7,851 nt of DNA from Flavobacterium sp. Its GTDB lineage: Bacteria > Bacteroidota > Bacteroidia > Flavobacteriales > Flavobacteriaceae. The notes below the pieces were generated by a model. It was not told where the DNA came from and searched no databases. It was given only the letters and a program-made list of their open reading frames with translations. Made by a program: the position numbers and the translations under genes. Every line of letters begins with the position of its first letter. Position 1 is the first letter of the stretch. Of the stretch, positions 1-6,776 are shown in pieces. The stretch is taken from positions 1-7,851 of the forward strand of contig JAAURU010000161.1 of assembly GCA_012032075.1 (NCBI GenBank), given 5' to 3'.

Positions 1-183
1 AGTACCTTGAGACTCTCCATAATTTAAAGAGGAGCTTCCAGAGGAACGAATTAATTGATTTTTGTAATATACAACTTCAAAAAAATTATTTAGTTTTCTT
101 ACAAAGAAAATACTTTCTCCTGCAAATCTTACTAATCTATCATCCAAATTATAAATTTTTTCAGTTGGTTCATTCACTTCCAT
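1..183 (-). CDS. Four-helix bundle protein (S23/IVS-like), 5' part only
   Basis: The reverse strand reads open from an ATG at 183-181 to the window edge, giving 61 residues with no stop. The protein starts MEVNEPTEKIYNLDDR, and residues 41-61 hold the segment NQLIRSSGSSSLNYGESQGT. That segment matches the signature of the four helix bundle family related to the proteins encoded in 23S rRNA intervening sequences (typically QLxRSxTSxxxNYxEAQ). The missing C-terminal half should supply the last two helices, since family members are about 115-130 residues long. These are small cytoplasmic proteins that form pentameric rings. Their role in Bacteroidota is not established, and they usually occur as single genes. 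The gene is transcribed away from the peptidase operon. No clear Shine-Dalgarno sequence precedes the ATG; the upstream stretch is A/T-rich, and a hexamer repeat tract begins about 70 bp behind it. The family call rests on motif memory from a partial protein. Confidence 0.82.
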   Translation of the reverse strand, partial: MEVNEPTEKIYNLDDRLVRFAGESIFFVRKLNNFFEVVYYKNQLIRSSGSSSLNYGESQGT

Positions 184-251
184 TATTCTACTATTATTTT
201 ATTATTTCATTTATTTTATTGTTGTAATTGTTTTTGAACTTCAAATTCTTT

Positions 252-281
252 TTGAACTTGAACTTGTACTTGTACTTGAAC
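252..281. repeat. Short tandem hexamer repeat (TTGAAC/TTGTAC, five units)
   Basis: Five hexamers run head to tail: TTGAAC, TTGAAC, TTGTAC, TTGTAC, TTGAAC, followed by a decayed TTGATT at 282-287. A further isolated TTGAAC lies at 234-239. The tract sits between the divergent four-helix-bundle gene and the peptidase gene, outside any recognised reading frame. It is about 70 bp upstream of the four-helix-bundle ATG and just upstream of the proposed peptidase promoter. It could be a slippage-prone spacer or a cluster of binding sites; the sequence alone does not decide. Confidence 0.85.
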
Positions 282-296
282 TTGATTTTTAGAAAA

Positions 297-327
297 TTTA
301 ATTCTAGGTAAAAATAAAGCATTTTTG
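297..327 (+). promoter_or_regulatory. Possible promoter of the peptidase operon
   Basis: A Bacteroidota-type arrangement can be read here: TTTA at 297-300 as the -33 box (consensus TTTG), a 19-bp spacer, and CATTTTTG at 320-327 as the -7 box (consensus TAnnTTTG, one mismatch). Transcription would begin at about 331-334, leaving a leader of about 25 nt before the ATG at 359. Each box carries one mismatch, so this is a weak call. A near-palindrome (TGCA, six bases, TGCA) at 326-339 overlaps the expected start site. Confidence 0.35.
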
Positions 328-358
328 CATTATATTGCACGTTTAAACAATTACTCAC

Positions 359-1467
359 ATGAAAAAAATATATTTAGGATTTCTATTTTTTATAGGATTT
401 CTTTCTTCAAATGCTCAAAATTATGAATTTCAAGAAGTTATAAATATAGAATGTTTACCTGTTATTTCTCAAGATAGAACAGGAACTTGTTGGAGTTTTT
501 CTAGCTCTTCTTTTTTAGAATCGGAAATTATACGTTTGACTGGGAAAAAAATTGATTTATCAGAAATGTATCAAGTGAGAACTACTTATCCTAAAAAAGC
601 AGAAAATTTTGTGATGCGTCAAGGAAAAGCACAATTTAGTGAAGGTGGTTTGAATCATGATGTTATTAATAGTGTTGCAGAATATGGTTTAGTTCCAGTT
701 TCTATTTATTCTGGATTATCTGAAGAAGAGAAAATACATAATCATGCTGAACTAGTTGCTATTTTAGAAGCTATGGTTAAAACCTATGTGGATAACCCTG
801 GTAAACAATTATCATCTAAATGGAAAGTAGCCATTAACAAAGTATTAGACACTTATTTAGGTGAAATTCCAAATGAATTTACTTATGAAGGTAAAAAATT
901 TACTCCAAAAAGCTTTATGGAAATGACCAAAATTAAAGCAGAAGACTACATTACACTTACTTCATTTACACATCAACCTTATTACAAAGCTTTCATTTTA
1001 AACATTCCAGATAATTTCTCAATGGTAGTATGTATAATTTGCCATTAGATGAATTTATTACAGTTATAGATTATGCTTTAGAAAAAGGCTATTCATTAGC
1101 TTTAGATTGTGATGTTTCAGAAGTTACATTTTCTGCAAAATATGGTATTGCTTTCATTCCTGATAATACTGAAGATGAAAAAACAGGATTGGCAGAAATT
1201 ATTAAAGAAAAAAATATAACTCCAGAATATCGTCAACAAGAATTTGAAAATTACAATACAACTGATGATCATTTGATGCATATTGTTGGTAAACTAAAAG
1301 ACCAAAAAGGAAATATTTACTACAAGATTAAAAATTCATGGGGAGCCGATGAAAAAAGAGTTAAAAATGAAGGTTATGTTTATATGAGTATTGCTTACAT
1401 GAAATTAAAGGCAATTTCTGTATTACTTCATAAAGATGCACTTGATAAGAAAACTTCAAAAAAATAG
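359..1467 (+). pseudogene. Exported C1 cysteine peptidase (bleomycin hydrolase/aminopeptidase C type), frameshifted
   Basis: A papain-fold peptidase of the bleomycin hydrolase (C1B) type, split into two frames. The first part, 359-1048, has a signal peptide (MKKIYLGFLFFIGFLSSNA, likely cleaved before Q20), so the product is periplasmic or exported. It also has the oxyanion Gln38 and catalytic Cys44 in QDRTGTCWSF. The second part is open from at least 1030 to the stop at 1465-1467. It carries the catalytic His in DDHLMHIVG (codon 1270-1272) and the catalytic Asn in KNSWG (codon 1333-1335). In-frame homology stops at Ser221 (codon 1019-1021) and resumes at Asn-Gly-Ser, using A1021 again, so one A is missing. 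Restoring it gives NFSNGSMYNLPLDEF and a protein of about 369 residues, near the usual family size. The last eight codons of the first frame, and its stop, are artefacts of the shift. All catalytic residues survive, which points to a very recent mutation or a sequencing error. First gene of a likely three-gene operon. Confidence 0.88.
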
Positions 1468-1478
1468 GTTTGTAAAAT

Positions 1479-1928
1479 ATGTCAATCTTTAGATCAAATT
1501 TTAGTAAAATTAATAAAATGGTATTTGGATTTGTTTTTACCATTTTATTAGCAACCTTTATTCCTTTATTATCTTCAAAAAATTTAATTTCTATCATTAT
1601 AGTTCTTATTATTAATTTAATCACAATAGGTTTATTATTGTGGATTATATTTAATACAAAATATACGATTAAAAATGGAAGTCTCTATTGTAAATCAGGC
1701 CCTTTTCATAAGATAATTCCTATTTCGAGAATAAAAAAAATAAGCCACCACAAAGGTTTAGTGATTCCAGTGTTGATGAAATTAGCGCTTAGTGATAAAG
1801 GATTAATTATTAGTTATGATTATTATGATGAAGTCTATATTTCTCCAAAAGAAGAATTTTCTTTTTTAAAAACACTGTTAGAAACCAATCCAAAAATTCA
1901 AATTATAAAACCAACGAATGAACTATAA
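1479..1928 (+). CDS. Two-helix membrane protein with bacterial PH domain (bPH_6-like)
   Basis: A 149-residue protein. Residues 14-31 and 36-58 are two hydrophobic segments forming a membrane hairpin. From about residue 59 to 135 follows a domain with the pattern of the bPH_6 family (formerly DUF1200): TKYTIKNGSLYCKSGPF, then IPISRIKKI, then DEVYISPKEEFSFLKTL. In this family the soluble part adopts a pleckstrin-homology-like fold. No catalytic activity is known, and the biological role is unclear. The likely topology puts the PH-like domain on one face of the inner membrane. The gene starts 11 bp after the peptidase stop, and its last 11 bp overlap the start of the serine hydrolase gene, so all three are probably co-transcribed and the last two translationally coupled. 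The family assignment is from recalled sequence pattern and is fairly secure; any function would be a guess. Confidence 0.8.
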   Translation: MSIFRSNFSKINKMVFGFVFTILLATFIPLLSSKNLISIIIVLIINLITIGLLLWIIFNTKYTIKNGSLYCKSGPFHKIIPISRIKKISHHKGLVIPVLMKLALSDKGLIISYDYYDEVYISPKEEFSFLKTLLETNPKIQIIKPTNEL

Positions 1929-3093
1929 ATTCATATTATTTATTTTTACCAGCTTACTTTTACTTTCGTGTAAAGAGGAACAGCCAATTGAAAAAAAAGT
2001 AATTAATAAAAAAGATAGTATAACTACTATTAGTTTGCCAAAATTCAATTCGTTACAACAAAATTATATTCAAAAAAAACAACTTGAAATTGATGATTTT
2101 TATACTAAAAATATAAATACAGATAATATAAGTGGTGGTTTTTTAGTTGCTAAAAATGGAGTTATTTTATTTGAAGACTATAAAGGGTATGCTAATTATA
2201 ATACCAAAGAATCAATAACTAAAAACACTCCTTTACATTTAGCATCTGTTAGTAAAGTAATGACAGCAACTGTTATTTTAAAACTAGTTGAACAAGAAAA
2301 AATTACTTTAGAAACTCCATTAAAATCTCTCTTCCCTAAATTCCCACATGAAAAAATCACGATTGAAACACTTTTAAACCATAGAAGTGGTTTGCCCAAT
2401 TATGCTTATTTCTGTGAAAATGATTCCATTTGGAACCAATCCAAAACATTAAGTAATGCAGCTATTTTAGACTTATTGACTACTAAGAATATTCCTTTAG
2501 AGTTTTCACCAAATTCTAAATTTAGTTATTGTAACACGAACTATGCACTATTAGCATTGGTAATCGAAAAAATAACTAATAGGAGTTATCCTGAAGCTAT
2601 GAAAAAAATGATTTTTGAGCCTCTAGGAATGAAAAATACTTTTGTATTTGAATTAGAAAAGCAACAAAATACTGTTAGTAAATCCTACAAAAGTACTTGG
2701 GAAGAAATTCCGTTTGATTATTTAGATGCTATTTATGGAGATAAAAATATTTATTCTACTCCACAAGACATTTTAAAACTTGACTTAGCCATTTATTCCG
2801 AAACTTTTTTAAGTAAAGAATCAAAAGAACTAGCTTATAAAGGATATAGTTATGAAAGAAAAGGTATTAAAAACTATGGTTTAGGTATTCGACTAAGAGA
2901 ATGGGAAGATGGCACAACTTTGCATTATCATAACGGTTGGTGGCATGGTAATACATCTGCTTATGTAACGTTAAAAAAAGATACTGTTACCATGATTGCA
3001 CTATCTAATAAATTTACTAGAAAAATTTACCAAATTAAAAGATTATCGGCTTTATTTGGAAATTATCCATTTGAATTAAATGAAGAAGAGTAG
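1918..3093 (+). CDS. Serine hydrolase lipoprotein, beta-lactamase/class C PBP family
   Basis: A 391-residue protein. Residues 1-18 form a lipoprotein signal with lipobox LLSC, so Cys18 would be lipidated and the mature enzyme attached to a membrane facing the periplasm or surface. The rest is a Pfam Beta-lactamase (PF00144) domain. It has the nucleophile motif SVSK (Ser110, Lys113), the family segment HRSGLPNY (155-162), the second motif YCN (Tyr204, Asn206), and an HxG-type third motif, HNG (338-340), followed by WWHG. Length and motifs are complete, so it is probably active. The family covers esterases, D-aminopeptidases, DD-peptidases and some beta-lactamases; the HxG form of motif three is usual for the esterase/peptidase members, and the substrate cannot be named from sequence. 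The ATG overlaps the preceding PH-domain gene by 11 bp, which suggests coupled translation. The stop codon lies in an inverted repeat shared with the convergent rluD-type gene. Confidence 0.9.
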   Translation: MNYKFILFIFTSLLLLSCKEEQPIEKKVINKKDSITTISLPKFNSLQQNYIQKKQLEIDDFYTKNINTDNISGGFLVAKNGVILFEDYKGYANYNTKESITKNTPLHLASVSKVMTATVILKLVEQEKITLETPLKSLFPKFPHEKITIETLLNHRSGLPNYAYFCENDSIWNQSKTLSNAAILDLLTTKNIPLEFSPNSKFSYCNTNYALLALVIEKITNRSYPEAMKKMIFEPLGMKNTFVFELEKQQNTVSKSYKSTWEEIPFDYLDAIYGDKNIYSTPQDILKLDLAIYSETFLSKESKELAYKGYSYERKGIKNYGLGIRLREWEDGTTLHYHNGWWHGNTSAYVTLKKDTVTMIALSNKFTRKIYQIKRLSALFGNYPFELNEEE

Positions 3094-3109
3094 TTTTTAA
3101 CTACTCTTC
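3085..3109. terminator. Shared inverted repeat spanning both convergent stop codons (candidate bidirectional terminator)
   Basis: A perfect 11-bp inverted repeat, arms 3085-3095 and 3099-3109 with a TTT loop. The forward stop TAG (3091-3093) and the reverse-strand stop of the pseudouridine synthase (3101-3103) base-pair with each other inside the stem. Only 7 bp separate the two coding regions. Either transcript can form the hairpin. No clear U-tract follows on either strand, so intrinsic termination is possible but not proven; it may instead protect both 3' ends. Confidence 0.6.
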
Positions 3110-4138
3110 AACATAAGTCTGCGCTTTACTATAAACCCTCCATTTTTCAATACAATCTTGCATATCTTGAGGGATTTCTGTGTCAAAACGCATAAATTCC
3201 TTAGTAATTGGATGTTCAAATCCTAAAGTTTTAGCGTGTAGTGCTTGTCTTGGTAAAACTTTAAAGCAATTATCTACAAACTGTTTGTATTTAGTAAATG
3301 TAGTTCCTTTTAGTATCACATTTCCTCCATAACGTTCATCGTTAAATAAAGTATGCCCTATATGTTTTAAATGCACTCTAATTTGGTGGGTTCTTCCTGT
3401 TTCTAATCGGCATGAAATAAGCGTTACATAGCCAAAACGTTCTAAAACTTTATAATGGGTTATTGCTGGTTTACCTTTTTCTCCATCAGGAAACACATAC
3501 ATTTGCATTCTGTTAACTGGATGACGATCAATATTACCTTCAATTGTGCCTTCTTCTTCTTTAACATCACCCCAAACTAAGGCTACATACTCTCTTTCAG
3601 AAGTTTTTGCAGCAAATTGTTTGGTTAAATAATCCATGGCTACATCGGTTTTGGCAACAACCAATAAACCAGAAGTATCTTTATCAATACGATGCACTAA
3701 ACCAGGCCTTTCTGAACTATTTAAAGGTAAATTATCAAAATGATAAGCTAATGCATTTACTAATGTTCCAGAGTAATTTCCATGACCAGGATGTACTACC
3801 ATTCCAACAGGTTTATTGACAACAATAACTTGGTCATCTTCAAAAACTATATCAATTGGAATATTTTCTCCTTTTAATAAATGCTCATAAGGTGGATGTT
3901 CTAGCATTACTCTAACCACATCGTCTGGTTTTACTTTGTAATTTGATTTCACAGGAATATCATTTACAAAAATAGAACCTGAATCAGCTGCTTTTTGTAT
4001 CTTACTTCGAGTAGTATTTTCAATAGCATTCATTAAAAACTTATCAATACGAAGCGTTTGTTGCCCTTTTGAAATTACAAAACGATGATGTTCATGCAAT
4101 TCATCATCTAAATCTTCTTCTAAATTAAATTCCTTCAT
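3101..4138 (-). CDS. rluD: Ribosomal large-subunit pseudouridine synthase, RluD type (RluA family)
   Basis: A 345-residue cytoplasmic enzyme that isomerises specific uridines of 23S rRNA to pseudouridine. An S4 RNA-binding domain spans about residues 28-75 (LRIDKFLMNAIENTTRSKIQ). The RluA-family catalytic domain spans about 90-310. It holds the motif GLVHRIDKDTSGLL with catalytic Asp152, and the conserved segment GRTHQIRVHLKHIGH. The S4 domain plus the HRxDKDTSG motif fits the RluD/RluC branch. RluD in E. coli acts on helix 69 of 23S rRNA, but the exact target here is inferred. About 25 acidic residues precede the S4 domain. The start ATG (4138-4136) lies within the last codons of the upstream PASTA gene, a 14-bp overlap, so translation is probably coupled and transcription driven from the PASTA promoter. 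The stop sits in the hairpin shared with the convergent serine hydrolase gene. Confidence 0.93.
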   Translation of the reverse strand: MKEFNLEEDLDDELHEHHRFVISKGQQTLRIDKFLMNAIENTTRSKIQKAADSGSIFVNDIPVKSNYKVKPDDVVRVMLEHPPYEHLLKGENIPIDIVFEDDQVIVVNKPVGMVVHPGHGNYSGTLVNALAYHFDNLPLNSSERPGLVHRIDKDTSGLLVVAKTDVAMDYLTKQFAAKTSEREYVALVWGDVKEEEGTIEGNIDRHPVNRMQMYVFPDGEKGKPAITHYKVLERFGYVTLISCRLETGRTHQIRVHLKHIGHTLFNDERYGGNVILKGTTFTKYKQFVDNCFKVLPRQALHAKTLGFEHPITKEFMRFDTEIPQDMQDCIEKWRVYSKAQTYVEE

Positions 4139-4751
4139 CTATATTCATTATGGAATCAATGGTTTCGACAGGTAATTCTTCCAACTCACTTCCATCAAAG
4201 ATTTCTTTACCGTCTCCTAAGATAAAATCAATGGTCGAATTTTTCTTTACTTTATCTCCTTTTCTTAAACTTTTCCCATTTTGGGTAAGACCTAAAACAA
4301 TATCTTTAGCAATATTTGGTTTATAAGTAATTTTCCCTTCCTTCAAACCCATCGATTTTAAATTAGCACTTATTTGACGGTAGGTTTTCTCATCAAAATC
4401 GGGAAGAATAACATCGTTATAACCACCTGCATTTATTTTTACATATATTTTTCTACCATCTTTTACTGTAGAACCTGCTTTAGGGTCTTGTTCTACAACA
4501 GAATAAGGCGGCATATCTTTTCTAAAATCTATAGTGTCTAATAGCAATAATTCTAATCCTAAATCTTTCAATCTGTCATCGGCAATGGTAATTTGCATCT
4601 TTGATAAATCGGGAACTTGAATTTCTTCTCCATGATTTGTTCTAAAATCTAAAAATTTCAATAAAACAAAACCTAAAATGATAATAATACCAAAAGCAAT
4701 TGCTAATTGTATGATAAAAGATTTGCTTTTTAAGAAGTTTACAACACTCAT
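4125..4751 (-). CDS. Membrane-anchored PASTA domain protein
   Basis: A 208-residue protein from the preferred start MSVVNFLKSKSF. An ATG three codons earlier (4760-4758) exists but would leave almost no leader after the -7 box at 4776-4769, so I chose the second. A short basic cytoplasmic end is followed by one transmembrane helix at about residues 12-34, and the remainder would face the periplasm. Two PASTA repeats are visible: about 43-108 (VPDLSKM, then VVEQDPKAGSTVKDG) and about 113-180 (LPDFDEKTYRQISANL, then GDKVKKNSTIDF). An acidic tail closes the protein. PASTA domains are best known from Ser/Thr kinases and penicillin-binding proteins that sense or bind peptidoglycan; this protein has neither a kinase nor a transpeptidase domain. 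Its position divergent from ddl fits a cell-wall-related role, but that is inference. First gene of a two-gene unit with the pseudouridine synthase. Confidence 0.88.
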   Translation of the reverse strand: MSVVNFLKSKSFIIQLAIAFGIIIILGFVLLKFLDFRTNHGEEIQVPDLSKMQITIADDRLKDLGLELLLLDTIDFRKDMPPYSVVEQDPKAGSTVKDGRKIYVKINAGGYNDVILPDFDEKTYRQISANLKSMGLKEGKITYKPNIAKDIVLGLTQNGKSLRKGDKVKKNSTIDFILGDGKEIFDGSELEELPVETIDSIMNIDEGI

Positions 4752-4768
4752 AATAATCAATATTTCAG

Positions 4769-4776
4769 CAAATATA
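4769..4776 (-). promoter_or_regulatory. -7 box for the PASTA-rluD unit
   Basis: On the reverse strand this reads TATATTTG, a perfect match to the Bacteroidota -7 consensus TAnnTTTG. It lies 17 bp upstream of the chosen ATG (4751), so transcription should begin a few bases downstream with a very short leader. I find no good TTTG-like -33 box at the usual 17-23 bp distance, so strength is uncertain. Confidence 0.55.
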
Positions 4777-4812
4777 AGAAATCGAAAAGATTTTTAGTTT
4801 GAATAAATAATG

Positions 4813-4820
4813 TAATTTTG
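4813..4820 (+). promoter_or_regulatory. -7 box for the ddl-coaD operon
   Basis: TAATTTTG matches the Bacteroidota -7 consensus TAnnTTTG exactly. It ends 25 bp before the ddl ATG at 4846, implying a leader of about 20 nt. A weak -33 candidate, TTTT at 4791-4794, sits at an 18-bp spacing. The box is divergent from the PASTA -7 box, with 36 bp between the two, so the two units share one short control region. Confidence 0.6.
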
Positions 4821-4845
4821 TCTTTAGGCAATTAAAAATAACAAA

Positions 4846-5820
4846 ATGAAAAACGTGGCTATCATAATGGGTGGTTATTCAAGTGAATATAAAATCTCAT
4901 TAAAAAGTGGAAGTGTAGTAAATGAAAATTTAAGTAAAGAAAAATATAACCTATATCCAGTTCACATATTAAAAGAAAAATGGGTATGTGTACTTAATGG
5001 TAATGAATTCCCAATAGATAAAAATGATTTTAGTACTACTATTAATGCTAAAAAAGTTATATTTGATGTTGTTTTTAATGCGATACATGGTACCCCAGGT
5101 GAAGACGGATTATTACAAGCTTATTTAGAATTATTAGGAATTCCTCAAACTTCTTGTAACTACTACCAAGCCGCATTGACTTTTAATAAAAGAGATACTT
5201 TATCAGTTCTAAAACCTTATGGAATTAAAACGGCAGTTTCTCATTATTTGAATTTAGGAGATGTCATCAATGTAGCAGAAATAGTAGCAAAAATAGGTTT
5301 ACCTTGTTTTATAAAACCAAATAAATCAGGTTCAAGTTTTGGGATATCCAAAGTTAAAACAATTGAAGAATTTCTACCTGCTATAGCAATAGCTTATCAA
5401 GAAGATAATGAAATTATAATAGAAAGTTTTTTAGATGGAACCGAAGTTTCAGTTGGAGTAATTAGTTATAAAGGTGAAACTAAAGTATTACCTATTACAG
5501 AAATTGTTTCGGAAAATGATTTCTTTGATTATGAAGCTAAATATTTAGGAAAGTCACAAGAAATTACACCTGCAAGAATTAGTAATGAATTGAAACAAAA
5601 AATTGAAGCAGTTGCAATAAAAGCCTATGACGTCTTGAAAATGAAAGGATTTTCGCGTAGTGAATTTATCATAGTTAATGGAGAACCACACATGTTAGAA
5701 ATAAATACTGTTCCTGGTTTAACTAATGAAAGTATTCTCCCTCAACAAGCAAGAGAAGCAGGAATTTCTTTACCTGAACTTTTTGAAAACGCTATTGAAG
5801 AAGCATTAAATAAATCATAG
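4846..5820 (+). CDS. ddl: D-alanine--D-alanine ligase
   Basis: A 324-residue cytoplasmic ATP-grasp ligase that joins two D-alanines using ATP, making the dipeptide added to UDP-MurNAc-tripeptide in peptidoglycan synthesis. Visible parts are the N-terminal GGYSSEYKISLKSG, with Glu14 at the first D-Ala site, and HGTPGEDGLLQ (81-91). The ATP-binding lysine and glycine loop KPNKSGSSFG is at 157-166, the omega-loop Tyr229 in YEAKY (229-233), and the metal-ligand region RSEF (271-274) with LEINTVPGLT (284-293). The tyrosine in YEAKY is typical of D-Ala-D-Ala ligases rather than VanA-type D-Ala-D-Lac enzymes. Glu273 stands where E. coli DdlB has Asp257, a conservative change that I believe is common in Bacteroidota homologues. 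The length is normal. The start is supported by a consensus -7 box 25 bp upstream. First gene of an operon with a small exported protein and coaD. Confidence 0.96.
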   Translation: MKNVAIIMGGYSSEYKISLKSGSVVNENLSKEKYNLYPVHILKEKWVCVLNGNEFPIDKNDFSTTINAKKVIFDVVFNAIHGTPGEDGLLQAYLELLGIPQTSCNYYQAALTFNKRDTLSVLKPYGIKTAVSHYLNLGDVINVAEIVAKIGLPCFIKPNKSGSSFGISKVKTIEEFLPAIAIAYQEDNEIIIESFLDGTEVSVGVISYKGETKVLPITEIVSENDFFDYEAKYLGKSQEITPARISNELKQKIEAVAIKAYDVLKMKGFSRSEFIIVNGEPHMLEINTVPGLTNESILPQQAREAGISLPELFENAIEEALNKS

Positions 5821-5823
5821 TTT

Positions 5824-6285
5824 ATGAAAAAATATATATTATTGATCCTTTTAGGTTTTCAAATTAGTTTTTCTCAAGAAATAATAATTCCAAAAGACCA
5901 AATGAACTCCATTAAATATGAATACAATTGGAAAGAGGAAGCATTTCTAATTATTAATTATCGTTTTCCTAAAGACTATTGTCCACGAGAAAATTATTCC
6001 GATTTAGATAGAACTTATAATTGGTTACATACCAAAGTATATCCAAATTTAGACACAAAATCATATCGAAACATTTATGTATATGCCGATAAATTAGCGG
6101 CAAAACCTATATTAGACAATGTAACGCATTATGATGATATTGGTTTCTATTTCTTAAAAAACTATTTTGATTATAAAGGCAATTGCATAGGTTTACTTAT
6201 TATCAATAAAAAAGGTGAATACAAATATATAATAGGAGAATATTCTAGTAAAGACATTCAAAATCTTACTGAAGCATTAAAGTAA
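5824..6285 (+). CDS. Small exported protein of unknown function between ddl and coaD
   Basis: A 153-residue protein that I do not recognise with confidence. Residues 1-17 (MKKYILLILLGFQISFS) form a signal peptide, probably cleaved before Gln18, so the product is periplasmic or exported. There is no lipobox. The mature part has about 135 residues, many aromatic (Tyr, Phe, Trp), and two cysteines, Cys53 in DYCPRENY and Cys121 in GNCIGLL. The C-terminal end (CIGLLIINKKGEYKYIIG, then a short helix) resembles the last strands and helix of thioredoxin-like folds, but there is no CxxC motif. A redoxin-like fold is only a guess. The ATG lies 3 bp after the ddl stop, and coaD begins 5 bp after its own stop, so it is surely co-transcribed with both. 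Base and codon use look like those of its neighbours. Confidence 0.85.
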   Translation: MKKYILLILLGFQISFSQEIIIPKDQMNSIKYEYNWKEEAFLIINYRFPKDYCPRENYSDLDRTYNWLHTKVYPNLDTKSYRNIYVYADKLAAKPILDNVTHYDDIGFYFLKNYFDYKGNCIGLLIINKKGEYKYIIGEYSSKDIQNLTEALK

Positions 6286-6290
6286 CAAGC

Positions 6291-6749
6291 ATGAGAAGAG
6301 CAATATTTCCGGGTTCCTTTGACCCAATAACAAATGGGCATTATGATATTATTAAAAGAGGAATTTCTCTTTTTGATGAAGTTATAGTAGCTATAGGTAT
6401 TAACGCTGAAAAAAAATACATGTTTTCTTTAGAAGACAGAAAAAAATTTATTGAAGATACTTTTAAAGATGAACCTAAAGTAAAAGTAATTACCTATCAA
6501 GGCTTAACAATCGATTTGTGTAGAAAAGAAAAAGCCGATTTCATTTTAAGAGGTTTACGCAACCCAGCTGATTTCGAATTTGAAAAGGCCATTGCACACA
6601 CTAATAGAAGTCTTTCTAAAATTGAAACCGTATTCTTATTAACTGCAGCGCGAACGTCTTATATCTCATCTAGTATTGTGAGAGATGTTTTACGAAATGG
6701 TGGAGATGTAACCAAACTAGTTCCAGAAGCAGTAATGGTGAAACGATAA
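6291..6749 (+). CDS. coaD: Phosphopantetheine adenylyltransferase
   Basis: A 152-residue cytoplasmic nucleotidyltransferase that transfers AMP from ATP to 4'-phosphopantetheine, giving dephospho-CoA, the penultimate step of coenzyme A synthesis. The family marks are complete: PGSFDPITNGH near the N terminus, with the nucleotide-binding TxGH motif at residues 14-17; KKYMFSLEDR (41-50); RGLRNPADFEFE (87-98); and ISSSIVR (125-131), the second nucleotide-binding signature. The length is typical of bacterial CoaD, which forms hexamers. It is the last gene of the ddl operon, starting 5 bp after the small exported protein gene, and is followed by a candidate terminator 28 bp beyond its stop. The start gives the usual N terminus MRRAIFPGSFDP. 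CoaD is normally essential, in keeping with the intact frame. Confidence 0.97.
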   Translation: MRRAIFPGSFDPITNGHYDIIKRGISLFDEVIVAIGINAEKKYMFSLEDRKKFIEDTFKDEPKVKVITYQGLTIDLCRKEKADFILRGLRNPADFEFEKAIAHTNRSLSKIETVFLLTAARTSYISSSIVRDVLRNGGDVTKLVPEAVMVKR

Positions 6750-6776
6750 TTGTATTTTAAAGCTATTACAATTCTA

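Noticed and set aside
1010..1035. Programmed ribosomal frameshifting in the peptidase gene
   Set aside because: The junction lacks a slippery heptamer and I see no strong downstream stem. Homologues of this family are normally made from one frame, so a mutation or sequencing error is simpler.
1361..1624. Reverse-strand open frame of 87 codons
   Set aside because: It crosses the peptidase 3' end and the PH-domain gene antisense, and its translation has no recognisable family pattern.
2196..2399. Reverse-strand open frame of 67 codons inside the serine hydrolase gene
   Set aside because: It lies wholly antisense to a conserved catalytic region; a shadow of the real gene.
1918..3093. Acquired beta-lactamase resistance gene
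   Set aside because: It has the SxxK and YxN motifs but an HxG third motif, a lipoprotein signal and native-looking composition; more like a resident esterase or peptidase of the family.
3607..3819. Forward open frame of 70 codons inside the pseudouridine synthase gene
   Set aside because: It is antisense to the conserved catalytic core and has no recognisable features.
4846..5820. VanA-type D-Ala-D-Lac ligase linked to glycopeptide resistance
   Set aside because: The omega loop carries the tyrosine (YEAKY) typical of D-Ala-D-Ala ligases, and no vanH or vanX partners are present.
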